Source: Microvirga thermotolerans
GTDB taxonomy: Bacteria > Pseudomonadota > Alphaproteobacteria > Rhizobiales > Beijerinckiaceae
Length of the DNA: 64,000 nt
Reading direction: 5' to 3'
NCBI RefSeq assembly: GCF_009363855.1
Contig: NZ_CP045423.1
Location: 2,076,001 to 2,140,000 of the forward strand
Shown: positions 54,382-62,485 of the stretch, piece after piece
How the letters are laid out: every line of letters starts with the position of its first letter
How positions within the stretch are numbered: position 1 is the stretch's first letter
Translations under genes and position numbers: made by a program
The notes under the pieces: model-generated
Seen by the model: only the letters and a program-made list of their open reading frames with translations
Database searches by the model: none
What the model was told of the DNA's origin: nothing

Positions 54382-55425
54382 ATGACGGACATCGCCCAGA
54401 CGCGCCCCGCCTCCTTTTCCGCTCCCTCCCCGCGGATCGAGCGGGTGCCGCTCGTGCTCTTCCTGGCCCTTGCGGCGGCCCCCGTCCTCGCGCCCCTGTC
54501 GGGCGCCGAGGGCTACGTGCTGTCCCTCCTCACGCGGGTGATGATCCTCGGCCTCGCCGCCATGTCTCTCGACCTGATCCTCGGCTACGGCGCCATGGTC
54601 AGCTTCGGGCATGCCGCCTTTCTCGGCATCGGAGGCTATGCGGTCGGCATCCTGGCGAGCCACGGCGTGGAGGATGCCCTGGTGCAGATCCCGGTCGCGC
54701 TGGCGGTGTCCGCCCTCTTCGCGGCCGTCACGGGCGCGATCTCCCTGCGCACGAAGGGCGTCTACTTCATCATGATCACCCTGGCCTTCGGCCAGATGCT
54801 CTACTTCCTCGCGACCTCCCTCGCCGCCTATGGCGGCGACGACGGGATGACACTCTCCGCCCGCAGCGTCGTGGCGGGCGCGCCGCTTCTCAAGGACGAC
54901 CGGGCCTTCTACGGCATCACGTTCGTCTGCCTGCTCGGAACCTATCTTTTCTCCCGCGCCGTCGTCGCGTCGCGCTTCGGTCGGGTCCTGCGGGGAGCGA
55001 AGGAGAACCCGATCCGGATGGAGGCCATCGGGTTCCAGCCGTTCCGGTTCCAGCTCCTGGCCTATGTGATCAGCGGCATGATGGCGGGGCTCGCGGGTTT
55101 CCTTCTCGCCAACCAGGCCGAGTTCATCAGCCCCTCCTTCATGACCTGGCAGCGTTCGGGCGAGCTGATCTTCATGGTCATCCTCGGCGGCCTCGGCACC
55201 CTGCACGGAGCGATCCTGGGCGCGGCGGCCTTCCTCCTCCTGGAGGAGTTCCTGCCGGAGCTTCTCCACCTCGCAGGCTTCATGCTGAGCGCCGACCTGC
55301 AGGCGCGGCTGGTCGACAACTGGAAGATGGTGTTCGGACCGCTCCTGATCCTCATTGTGCTGTTCGCGCGCGGAGGGATCATGGGCCTGCTCGGCCGCGC
55401 CCGTCCCGAGCGCCGGGAGGTCTGA
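54382..55425 (+). CDS. Branched-chain-type ABC transporter permease (LivM-like)
   Basis: A 347-residue permease. The typical LivM stretch LDLILGYGAMVSFGHAAFLGIGGYA and the loop RFGRVLRGAKENPIRMEAIGF are visible, with about nine membrane spans. An N-terminal tail of about 25 residues precedes the first span. It ends 4 bp before the first ATPase gene. Confidence 0.94.
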   Translation: MTDIAQTRPASFSAPSPRIERVPLVLFLALAAAPVLAPLSGAEGYVLSLLTRVMILGLAAMSLDLILGYGAMVSFGHAAFLGIGGYAVGILASHGVEDALVQIPVALAVSALFAAVTGAISLRTKGVYFIMITLAFGQMLYFLATSLAAYGGDDGMTLSARSVVAGAPLLKDDRAFYGITFVCLLGTYLFSRAVVASRFGRVLRGAKENPIRMEAIGFQPFRFQLLAYVISGMMAGLAGFLLANQAEFISPSFMTWQRSGELIFMVILGGLGTLHGAILGAAAFLLLEEFLPELLHLAGFMLSADLQARLVDNWKMVFGPLLILIVLFARGGIMGLLGRARPERREV

Positions 55426-55429
55426 GACG

Positions 55430-56185
55430 ATGACGAAGCCGCTTCTCGAGCTGCAGAATCTGCGCAAGACCTATGGCGCCCTCGTCGTCACCGACGACGT
55501 GAGCCTGTCCATCCCCGAAGGAGAGGTGCACGCGATCATCGGCCCGAACGGGGCGGGCAAGACGACGCTCATCCACCAGATTTCCGGCCTCGCCTCCTCC
55601 GTGTCCGGACGCATCGTCTTCGACGGCGAGGACATCACCCGCCTGCCGATGCACGAGCGCGTCCGGCGCGGCCTGGCGCGCTCCTTCCAGATCACCTCGG
55701 TCCTGCCGGGATTCAGCGCCCTCGAGAACGTGGCTCTGGCGGTCCAGGCGCGCTCGGGCTCCAGCTACCGCCTGTTCGGGAACGCCGCGCGGGAGAGGCG
55801 GCTCAACGAGCCGGCCATGGAGTGCCTCGGCCTCGTCGGCCTCGCGCCGCGCGCCCATCTCCCCGCCGGGCTTCTGTCCCATGGCGAGAAGCGCCAGCTG
55901 GAGCTTGCCATCGCCCTTGCGACGGAGCCCAAGCTGCTTCTCCTCGACGAGCCCTTGGCCGGGACCGGACATGACGAATCCCGCCGCGTGGTGGAGGTCC
56001 TCCGCCGCCTGCGGAGCCGGACGACGATCCTGCTCATCGAGCACGACATGGATGCGGTCTTCTCTCTGGCCGACCGGATCAGCGTTCTCGTCTACGGCCG
56101 CGTCGTCGCCACGGACACGCCGGAGCGGATCCGCGCCAACCCGGAGGTCCGTTCCGCCTATCTCGGCGAGGAGGAGATGGTCTGA
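55430..56185 (+). CDS. Branched-chain-type ABC transporter ATP-binding protein (LivG-like)
   Basis: A 251-residue ATPase. Walker A is GPNGAGKTT, the signature is LSHGEKRQLELAIALA (LSHGE in place of LSGGQ) and Walker B is LLLLDEPLAG. The LivG-like insert GLARSFQITSVLPGFSALENVALA follows the Q-loop. The ATG at 55430 is 4 bases after the LivM stop, and the stop shares a base with the next start (TGATG). Confidence 0.95.
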   Translation: MTKPLLELQNLRKTYGALVVTDDVSLSIPEGEVHAIIGPNGAGKTTLIHQISGLASSVSGRIVFDGEDITRLPMHERVRRGLARSFQITSVLPGFSALENVALAVQARSGSSYRLFGNAARERRLNEPAMECLGLVGLAPRAHLPAGLLSHGEKRQLELAIALATEPKLLLLDEPLAGTGHDESRRVVEVLRRLRSRTTILLIEHDMDAVFSLADRISVLVYGRVVATDTPERIRANPEVRSAYLGEEEMV

Positions 56186-56883
56186 TGCTCTCCGTCCGCA
56201 ATCTCCAGGCCTCCTACGGCGCCGCCCAGGTCCTTTTCGACGTCTCGCTCGACGTGGGCGCCGGGGAGGTCGTGACCCTGCTCGGGCGCAACGGCATGGG
56301 CAAGACCACCACCATCCGCTCGATCATGGGCCTCCTGCGCCCCCAGGCGGGCGAGGTGCGCTTCGACGGCGCCGTCGTCACCGGCCTCGCCCCCTATCGG
56401 GTGGCCCAGACCGGGATCGGCCTCGTCCCCGAGGGCCGGCAGATCTTCCCGACTCTCTCCGTCGAGGAGAACCTCGTCGCCACCGCGTCGGCCCGCAGCG
56501 GCGCGCGCCGGTGGACACTGGATGCGGTCTACGAGCTTTTTCCCCGCCTCAAGGAACGCCGCCTCAACCTCGGCACGCAGCTCTCGGGCGGCGAGCAGCA
56601 GATGCTCGCCATCGGCCGCGCCCTCATGACGAACCCCAAGCTCCTCATCCTCGACGAGGCGACGGAGGGGCTGGCGCCCCTGATCCGGGCGGAAATCTGG
56701 GACTGCCTGAAGCGCCTGCGCGGGGAACGCCAGTCCATTCTCGTCATCGACAAGAACGTGAAGGCCCTCGCCGCCTTCGCGGACCGCCACGTCATCCTCG
56801 AAAAGGGCCGCTCCGTCTGGACGGGAACCAGCGCGGAACTCCTGGCCGACAAGAGCCTGATGGACCGGTATCTTCACGTGTGA
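56185..56883 (+). CDS. Branched-chain-type ABC transporter ATP-binding protein (LivF-like)
   Basis: A 232-residue ATPase. Walker A is GRNGMGKTTT, the signature is LSGGEQQMLAIGRAL and Walker B is LLILDEATEGLAP. The block GLVPEGRQIFPTLSVEENL is typical of LivF. It completes a full importer (binding protein, two permeases, two ATPases). It is followed by a hydrolase gene 10 bp downstream. Confidence 0.95.
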   Translation: MLSVRNLQASYGAAQVLFDVSLDVGAGEVVTLLGRNGMGKTTTIRSIMGLLRPQAGEVRFDGAVVTGLAPYRVAQTGIGLVPEGRQIFPTLSVEENLVATASARSGARRWTLDAVYELFPRLKERRLNLGTQLSGGEQQMLAIGRALMTNPKLLILDEATEGLAPLIRAEIWDCLKRLRGERQSILVIDKNVKALAAFADRHVILEKGRSVWTGTSAELLADKSLMDRYLHV

Positions 56884-56893
56884 GGAGAGCGCC

Positions 56894-57718
56894 GTGGCGC
56901 AGGCGGAGATCGACCTCGAGGCGGAATACAACAACCGGGCCCGGGTCCCGGACCACCCCAGCCACATTGCCGGGTGGCAGCGGGATGCCGCGGCCTACCG
57001 GGAGACCGCGCGGTGCGAGCTCGACATCGCCTACGGTCCCGGCGGGCGGCACCGGCTCGACCTGTTCCATCCCCCCGGCGGGGATGCAGGGGCACCGGCG
57101 ATCATGTTCATCCACGGGGGCTACTGGCAGGCCCTCGACAAGTCCTCGTCGAGCCACCTCGCCCGCGGCGCCAACGAGCGCGGCTTCACCGTCGCCGTTC
57201 CGAGCTACGATCTCGCACCGGGGATCACCTTGAGCGGAATCGTGGCCGAGATGGAGACCGCGGCCGATTTCCTGATGCACCGGCTGGGCCGCGCGCTGGT
57301 CGTGACGGGCCATTCGGCAGGCGGCCACCTGACCGCCTGCCTCATGGCGCGCAGTCCGAAGGCCCTGCGGCGCCCGATTACCGCGGGGATGCCGATCTCC
57401 GGCCTGTTCGACCTGGTGCCCCTCGTGCCCACCTCCATCAATCGGGCGCTGGGCCTGACGGTCGAGGAGGCGCGGCGGCTGAGCCCGATCTACGACACCC
57501 CTCCCCTCGACAGCCGCATCGTCGCCGTGGTCGGCGGCGCGGAGAGCGCCGAATTCCGGCGGCAGTCCCGCGACTTCGTCGCGCAGTGGAGCGCCATGGA
57601 GGCCGTCGCAAGGGTCCACGAAGTGCCGGGAGCGCACCATTTCGACGTGATCGCAGGGCTCGCGGATCCGGGCGACGTCCTTGTCGAGACGCTCGTGACG
57701 CTCGCCGCCGGCGCCTGA
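56894..57718 (+). CDS. Alpha/beta hydrolase, kynurenine formamidase-like
   Basis: A 274-residue serine hydrolase. The oxyanion segment is FIHGGYWQALDKSS, close to the HGGYW of arylformamidases. The nucleophile elbow is GHSAGG and the His is in GAHHFDVI. The N-terminal EYNNRARVPDHP also occurs in such hydrolases. It starts at GTG 56894 with GGAG six bases upstream. It is the last gene of the transporter operon. Kynurenine formamidase acts on N-formylkynurenine, and an N-acyl or ester form of anthranilate is an equally good guess. No kynureninase or tryptophan dioxygenase gene is in the window, so the substrate is inferred only. Confidence 0.8.
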   Translation: MAQAEIDLEAEYNNRARVPDHPSHIAGWQRDAAAYRETARCELDIAYGPGGRHRLDLFHPPGGDAGAPAIMFIHGGYWQALDKSSSSHLARGANERGFTVAVPSYDLAPGITLSGIVAEMETAADFLMHRLGRALVVTGHSAGGHLTACLMARSPKALRRPITAGMPISGLFDLVPLVPTSINRALGLTVEEARRLSPIYDTPPLDSRIVAVVGGAESAEFRRQSRDFVAQWSAMEAVARVHEVPGAHHFDVIAGLADPGDVLVETLVTLAAGA

Positions 57719-57722
57719 GGCC

Positions 57723-57749
57723 GCAAGCCCTGCGAGCGGCTTGCCTTTG
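57723..57749 (+). terminator. Terminator candidate after the transporter operon
   Basis: GCAAGCC (57723-57729) pairs with GGCTTGC (57738-57744), followed by CTTTG. It is 4 bp after the hydrolase stop. Confidence 0.5.
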
Positions 57750-57896
57750 CCTGGGGTCGCTGCGTCGCGATCTCTGCCGGTTCGTGCCCGATGAATCCGC
57801 TCGCCAGGCTTCGCTCTTGCCGCGGGAGCCCGATCATGATGCCATCTGATATCCGGCCCTCGCCGGTCATGACGACAGAGCAAGGATCGTGCGGCA

Positions 57897-58673
57897 TTGG
57901 ACCCGGCTCAGGCTCCCGCGATAGGTGAAGGTCCGGACACCGGCGCTCGCCACGGCGGCCCTGCCCCCTCGCCCCCCGTATTCGTCGCGCGGAAGCTCTG
58001 CAAGTCCTACGGAACGGGCGAAGCGGCGGTCTATGCCCTCAGGGACGTGGATCTTGACATCTACAGCGGGGAATTCGTCGTCCTGCTCGGCCCGTCGGGC
58101 TCGGGCAAGTCGACGCTGCTCAACATCCTCGGAGGCCTCGATGCCCCGACCTCCGGCCAGGCGACCTGGAGGGATCACGAGCTCACCGGCTCGACGGAGG
58201 CGCAGCTGACGGCCTACCGGCGCGACCATGTCGGCTTCGTGTTCCAGTTCTACAACCTGATCCCGAGCCTGACGGTGCGGGAGAACGTGCAGCTCGTCGC
58301 GGAGATCGCCCGGGAGCCGATGGCGCCCGAGGAGGCCCTGTCCCTGGTCGGCCTTTCGCATCGGCTCGACCATTTCCCCTCGCAGCTCTCGGGCGGCGAG
58401 CAGCAGCGGGTCGCCGTCGCCCGCGCTATCGTCAAACGTCCCGACGCCCTTCTCTGCGACGAGCCCACCGGCGCGCTCGATGCGGAGACGGGCAAGCTCG
58501 TCCTCGCGGCGATCGCACGGGCGAACCGGGAGGTCGGCTCCACCACCGTGGTCATCACCCACAACACCGCCATCGCCGGCATGGCCCACCGGGTGCTGCG
58601 CCTCAGCGGCGGGCGCATCGTCGGCATCGACGTGAACCCCCGCCGGATGGCGCCGGAGGAGCTGAGCTGGTGA
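57897..58673 (+). CDS. ABC transporter ATP-binding protein (LolD/MacB type)
   Basis: A 258-residue ATPase. After an N-terminal Pro/Gly-rich tail of about 28 residues come Walker [10 protein letters not shown], the signature [15 protein letters not shown] and Walker [13 protein letters not shown]. The MacB/LolD-type block [20 protein letters not shown] is clear. The start is most likely TTG at 57897, since no in-frame ATG or GTG occurs before the domain. The stop overlaps the next gene start (GTGA). It energises the FtsX-like permease that follows. Confidence 0.92.
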   Translation: MDPAQAPAIGEGPDTGARHGGPAPSPPVFVARKLCKSYGTGEAAVYALRDVDLDIYSGEFVVLLGPSGSGKSTLLNILGGLDAPTSGQATWRDHELTGSTEAQLTAYRRDHVGFVFQFYNLIPSLTVRENVQLVAEIAREPMAPEEALSLVGLSHRLDHFPSQLSGGEQQRVAVARAIVKRPDALLCDEPTGALDAETGKLVLAAIARANREVGSTTVVITHNTAIAGMAHRVLRLSGGRIVGIDVNPRRMAPEELSW

Positions 58674-61018
58674 GCGTGCTCGACAGAAAGCTGGTCCGCG
58701 ATCTCTGGAGCCAGCGCGGCCAGGTCCTCACCATCGCCCTTCTCGTGGCCACGGGCGTCACGGTGCTGGTCGGATCCGTCAGCACCTACGTCTCGCTCCT
58801 CGGAGCGCAGGAGGCCTATTACCGCGAGAGCCGCTTCGCCGACGTCTGGGCCGACGTGAAGCGTGCGCCCCGCAGCCTCGTTGGCCGCATCGCCGAGATC
58901 CCCGGCATGGGCACGGTGGAGGCGCGGATCGTGGAGGACGTGCGGGTGGCCTGGCCCCGATCTCCCATCTCGGTTTCGGGTCGGCTCGTCTCGATTCCCG
59001 ACCGCGGCCAGCCCGAGCTCAATCGCCTGCGCCTCGCGAAGGGACGATGGATCGATACCGTCCGCCGGGACGAGATCCTGATCAGCGCCGCCTTCGCCGA
59101 AGCCTGGGCGGTCGAGCCCGGAGAGCCCGTCGACGTGATCCTGAACGGACGGATCCAGAGGTTCCACGTGGCGGGAATCGCATACTCGCCCGAGTACATC
59201 TATGCCTCGCCGCCGGGAAATCCCCTTCCCGACGACCGCGCCTTCGTCGTGCTCTGGGCCGGGGAGAACGCGATCGCAGCCGCCTTCGACATGGAGGGAG
59301 CCTTCAACAACCTGACGCTGAGCCTCGCCCCGGAAGCCTCGCCCGCCGCCGTGATCGCCGACCTCGACCGCATTCTCGATTCCTATGGCGCGCCGGGCGC
59401 GTACGAGCGCAGGGATCAGCCCTCCAACCGCTTCCTGTCGGACGAGCTCGCGGAGCAGCGGACGCTGGCCATCGCGGTGCCGCTCATCTTCTTCGGCATC
59501 GCCTCGTTCCTGCTCAACATCGTCCTCGGGCGGCTCGTGTCGGCCCAGCGGGAGCAGATTGCCGCGCTGAAGGCGCTCGGCTTTCCGTCGCTGCCGGTCG
59601 GCCTACACTACGTCAAGTTCGTCGGGATCCTTTGCGCCCTCGGGGCCGCGGCGGGCATCCTGGTCGGCATCCGGTACGGCCAGGGAATGATGAACAACTA
59701 CCGGCCCTTCTTCCGTTTTCCCGACCTCGACTACGTCTTTCCCGCCTGGCTGCCTCTCTCGGCCGTGGCGGCGAGCTTTGCCGCCGCCGCTGTCGGGGCG
59801 CTTGCCGCCGTCCGGCGGGTCCTCGGCCTGAGGCCCGCCGAGGCCATGCGGCCGGCGACACCTCATGCCGTGCGGCTTACGCTGCCGGGACTGCCCGTCG
59901 GGCCCGTGCCGAAGATGGTTCTGCGCAGCCTGTTTGGCCGCCCGCTGCGCTCCGCCCTGACGGTTGTCGGGCTTGCCTTCGCGGTCCCCATGGGCGTGCT
60001 GGGGCTCTTCTGGTGGGATGCCTTGGATTCCATGGTCGAGATCCAGTTCGAGGGAATCCAGCGCGGCGATGCTGCCGTGACCTTCACGGATCCCGTCCCG
60101 AGCCGCGCCATCGGCGAGATCCGGCAGATCCCGGGTGTCCTGGCCGCCGAGGGCCGGCGCACGGTCGCGGTGCGCCTGCGGTCGGGACACAGGACCTACC
60201 GCATCGGGCTCACAGGCCTGGCGCAGGGCGCCGAGCTCAGCGTCCCCCGCGACCGTGCATTGCGGGCCCTCCCCCTTCCGCCGGACGGTATCATGATCAG
60301 CACGGCTCTGGCGGACCGGCTCGGCGTGAAGGTCGGTTCCCTTCTGACGATCGAGGCCTTGGAAGGCCAGCGCCCCGTCCGTGAGCTTCCCGTCGCGGCC
60401 CTCGTGGACGACCTCATCGGATTCAGCGCCTACATGGAGCGGAGCGCGCTCAACCGCCTCATGCACGAAGGCGACCTGGTCACCGACGCCGCCTTGCGCG
60501 TCGATCCCCTGAGGGCCGACGAGGTGTGGCAGAGTCTGTCGGAACGTCCGAAGGTGGTGTCCACTTCCGTGAAAAGCAGCTGGCTGCGGGTTTTCGACGA
60601 GACGATCAGGGGGATGGTGGCGGTATCGGCTGCGGTCCTCACGCTCTTCGGCCTGCTGATCGCGGTCGGAGTGGTCTACAACAGCGCCCGCATCGCCTTC
60701 CAGGAACGCGTCTGGGAGCTGGCGAGCCTGCGCATTCTCGGCTTCAGCCGGGCGCAAGTCTCGCGGATCCTCTTCGCCGAGCTCGGGGTCCAGATCCTCG
60801 TCGCGATCCCGCTCGGCCTTGTCCTGGCACAAGGGTTCGTGGCCCTGCTTCTCGGGCTGCGCGACAACGAGACCTTCCGCATTCCGCCCGTCATCGGCGT
60901 GTCGACCTACGCCAGCGCGGCGCTGACGGTCCTTGCCGCGGGCTTCGCCAGCGCTTTTCTCGTGCGCCGGCGGATCGACCGGCTCGATCTCGTGGGCGCG
61001 CTGAAGGCGCGGGACTGA
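58670..61018 (+). CDS. FtsX-like ABC transporter permease
   Basis: A 782-residue permease with a first membrane span near residues 17-37, a large periplasmic domain, and clusters of membrane spans near residues 265-380, 430-450 and 650-770, ending in the [10 protein letters not shown] tail typical of FtsX/MacB permeases. The long two-module form resembles lipoprotein-type or DevC-like exporters that extract substrate from the membrane. It starts at GTG 58670. The HlyD-like adaptor gene follows after one base, so ATPase, permease and adaptor form one complex. The substrate is unknown. Confidence 0.9.
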   Translation: MSVLDRKLVRDLWSQRGQVLTIALLVATGVTVLVGSVSTYVSLLGAQEAYYRESRFADVWADVKRAPRSLVGRIAEIPGMGTVEARIVEDVRVAWPRSPISVSGRLVSIPDRGQPELNRLRLAKGRWIDTVRRDEILISAAFAEAWAVEPGEPVDVILNGRIQRFHVAGIAYSPEYIYASPPGNPLPDDRAFVVLWAGENAIAAAFDMEGAFNNLTLSLAPEASPAAVIADLDRILDSYGAPGAYERRDQPSNRFLSDELAEQRTLAIAVPLIFFGIASFLLNIVLGRLVSAQREQIAALKALGFPSLPVGLHYVKFVGILCALGAAAGILVGIRYGQGMMNNYRPFFRFPDLDYVFPAWLPLSAVAASFAAAAVGALAAVRRVLGLRPAEAMRPATPHAVRLTLPGLPVGPVPKMVLRSLFGRPLRSALTVVGLAFAVPMGVLGLFWWDALDSMVEIQFEGIQRGDAAVTFTDPVPSRAIGEIRQIPGVLAAEGRRTVAVRLRSGHRTYRIGLTGLAQGAELSVPRDRALRALPLPPDGIMISTALADRLGVKVGSLLTIEALEGQRPVRELPVAALVDDLIGFSAYMERSALNRLMHEGDLVTDAALRVDPLRADEVWQSLSERPKVVSTSVKSSWLRVFDETIRGMVAVSAAVLTLFGLLIAVGVVYNSARIAFQERVWELASLRILGFSRAQVSRILFAELGVQILVAIPLGLVLAQGFVALLLGLRDNETFRIPPVIGVSTYASAALTVLAAGFASAFLVRRRIDRLDLVGALKARD

Positions 61019-61019
61019 C

Positions 61020-62207
61020 ATGGCATGGCTCAAGCGCATCCTCCTCCTCGCGGTCGTCCTGGCAGCCGCCGCCACCGCCCTAGTCTGGGCTTTCAGCCCG
61101 CGGCCGGTCGGGGTCGAGGCCACCCCCGTGACGGAAGGCCCCTTCCGATCCATCGTCGAAGGGGACGGCCGGACGCGCATCCGGGAGCGGTACGTGGTTT
61201 CCGCCCCGCTCACAGGGCGCGTCCTGCGTCTGAGCGTGAAGGCCGGCGACGAGGTTCGTGAGGGGTCCCCGGTCGCGACGCTCCTTCCCACTCCTCCGCA
61301 ATTCCTGGATCCGAGGGCGAGGCGCGAGGCGGAGGAACGCGTGGGCGCGGCCGAAGCCTCGCTGGAGGAAGCGTCCGCGCGCCTCGAGCGCGCCCTGGCC
61401 CAGGCAGCCCAGGCCGAGGCGGATTACCAGCGGGTCCGGACCCTTCAGGAAAAGGGCGCCGCATCGCAGCAGCAGCGCGAACGGGAGGAATTGAGCCTGC
61501 GGCTCGCGCAGCGCGATCTGGATGCCGCCCGGTTCCGGAAACATGCCGCCGAGCACGATCTCGGCCAGGCCCGGGCTCTCCTGCGCCGCTACGACGACTC
61601 CGAGCCCGGAGAGCGCTGGGAGGTTGCGGCCCCCGTCCGGGGTCGCGTCCTGAGAGTCCTTCAGGAAAGCGAAACGATTGTCCCGGCGGGCGCTCCGCTC
61701 GTGGAGATCGGCGACCCGAGCGATCTCGAGGTCGCAGTCGACATCCTCACCACGGATGCCGTCGCCGTGCAACCCGGCGCGAAGGTCGAGATCGACCATT
61801 GGGGAGGCCCGGTAGTCCTCGAAGGGCGGGTCAGGCTCGTCGAGCCGTCGGCCTTCACGAAGGTCTCCGCCCTGGGCGTGGAGGAGCAAAGGGTCTGGGT
61901 CGTGATCGACATCGTCTCCCCGCACGACCTATGGAACACCCTTGGGGACGGGTACCGGGTGGACGTGAGGATCGTCACGGAGGAAATCCCGAAGGCCACC
62001 CTCGCCCCCTCCGGCGCGCTGTTCAGGCGCGGGGACGGATGGGCGGTCTTCGTCCTCATCGACGGCACGGCTCATGAAAGGCCGGTCACGGTCCAGCGCC
62101 GCTCGGGGCGGATCGCTGCCATAGCGGCCGGCCTCCAGCCCGGAGACGTCGTCATTCCGTATCCCCCGGGTGCCCTGCACGACGGAGCACGAGTGCGCAT
62201 TCGGTGA
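61020..62207 (+). CDS. HlyD/RND-type periplasmic adaptor protein
   Basis: A 395-residue membrane-fusion protein. One N-terminal membrane span (residues 4-25) anchors it. The split lipoyl domain appears in two halves (VSAPLTGRVLRLSVKAGDEVREG and VAAPVRGRVLRVLQESETIVPAGAPL). Between them lies a coiled-coil hairpin (about residues 100-200) rich in Ala, Glu, Gln and Arg. Beta-barrel and membrane-proximal domains follow. It links the ATPase/permease pair to the outer membrane. No outer-membrane channel gene follows, so a shared TolC-like protein must serve. Confidence 0.92.
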   Translation: MAWLKRILLLAVVLAAAATALVWAFSPRPVGVEATPVTEGPFRSIVEGDGRTRIRERYVVSAPLTGRVLRLSVKAGDEVREGSPVATLLPTPPQFLDPRARREAEERVGAAEASLEEASARLERALAQAAQAEADYQRVRTLQEKGAASQQQREREELSLRLAQRDLDAARFRKHAAEHDLGQARALLRRYDDSEPGERWEVAAPVRGRVLRVLQESETIVPAGAPLVEIGDPSDLEVAVDILTTDAVAVQPGAKVEIDHWGGPVVLEGRVRLVEPSAFTKVSALGVEEQRVWVVIDIVSPHDLWNTLGDGYRVDVRIVTEEIPKATLAPSGALFRRGDGWAVFVLIDGTAHERPVTVQRRSGRIAAIAAGLQPGDVVIPYPPGALHDGARVRIR

Positions 62208-62485
62208 GACGGAGCGAAAGGACGACCAAGCTGACGTTGCTGAAACTCCGGATCCGATTGCGCGCGACTGTAATGTACCGAACACAAGGAAAGGAAAATG
62301 TGAATACCGCGAGGCATCGGAAATAAAGAGTCGAAAAATCACAACATGTTTACTAGGATAATTTCATCTCTGGATTCTTATCCCATCAAGGTGTAGCTTT
62401 CTTTCACGAGCCTGGCCTTTCGGCACCAGGGATTCGACATAATAAGAGCGGATAGGCACCGCTGATCATTCCTGGGGGCTTGGCG
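62208..62485. other. Intergenic region before the diguanylate cyclase gene
   Basis: About 280 bp, AT-richer than its neighbours, with no gene visible on either strand. It should hold the cyclase promoter. I see no clear terminator after the HlyD-like gene and no convincing -35/-10 pair. Confidence 0.5.
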
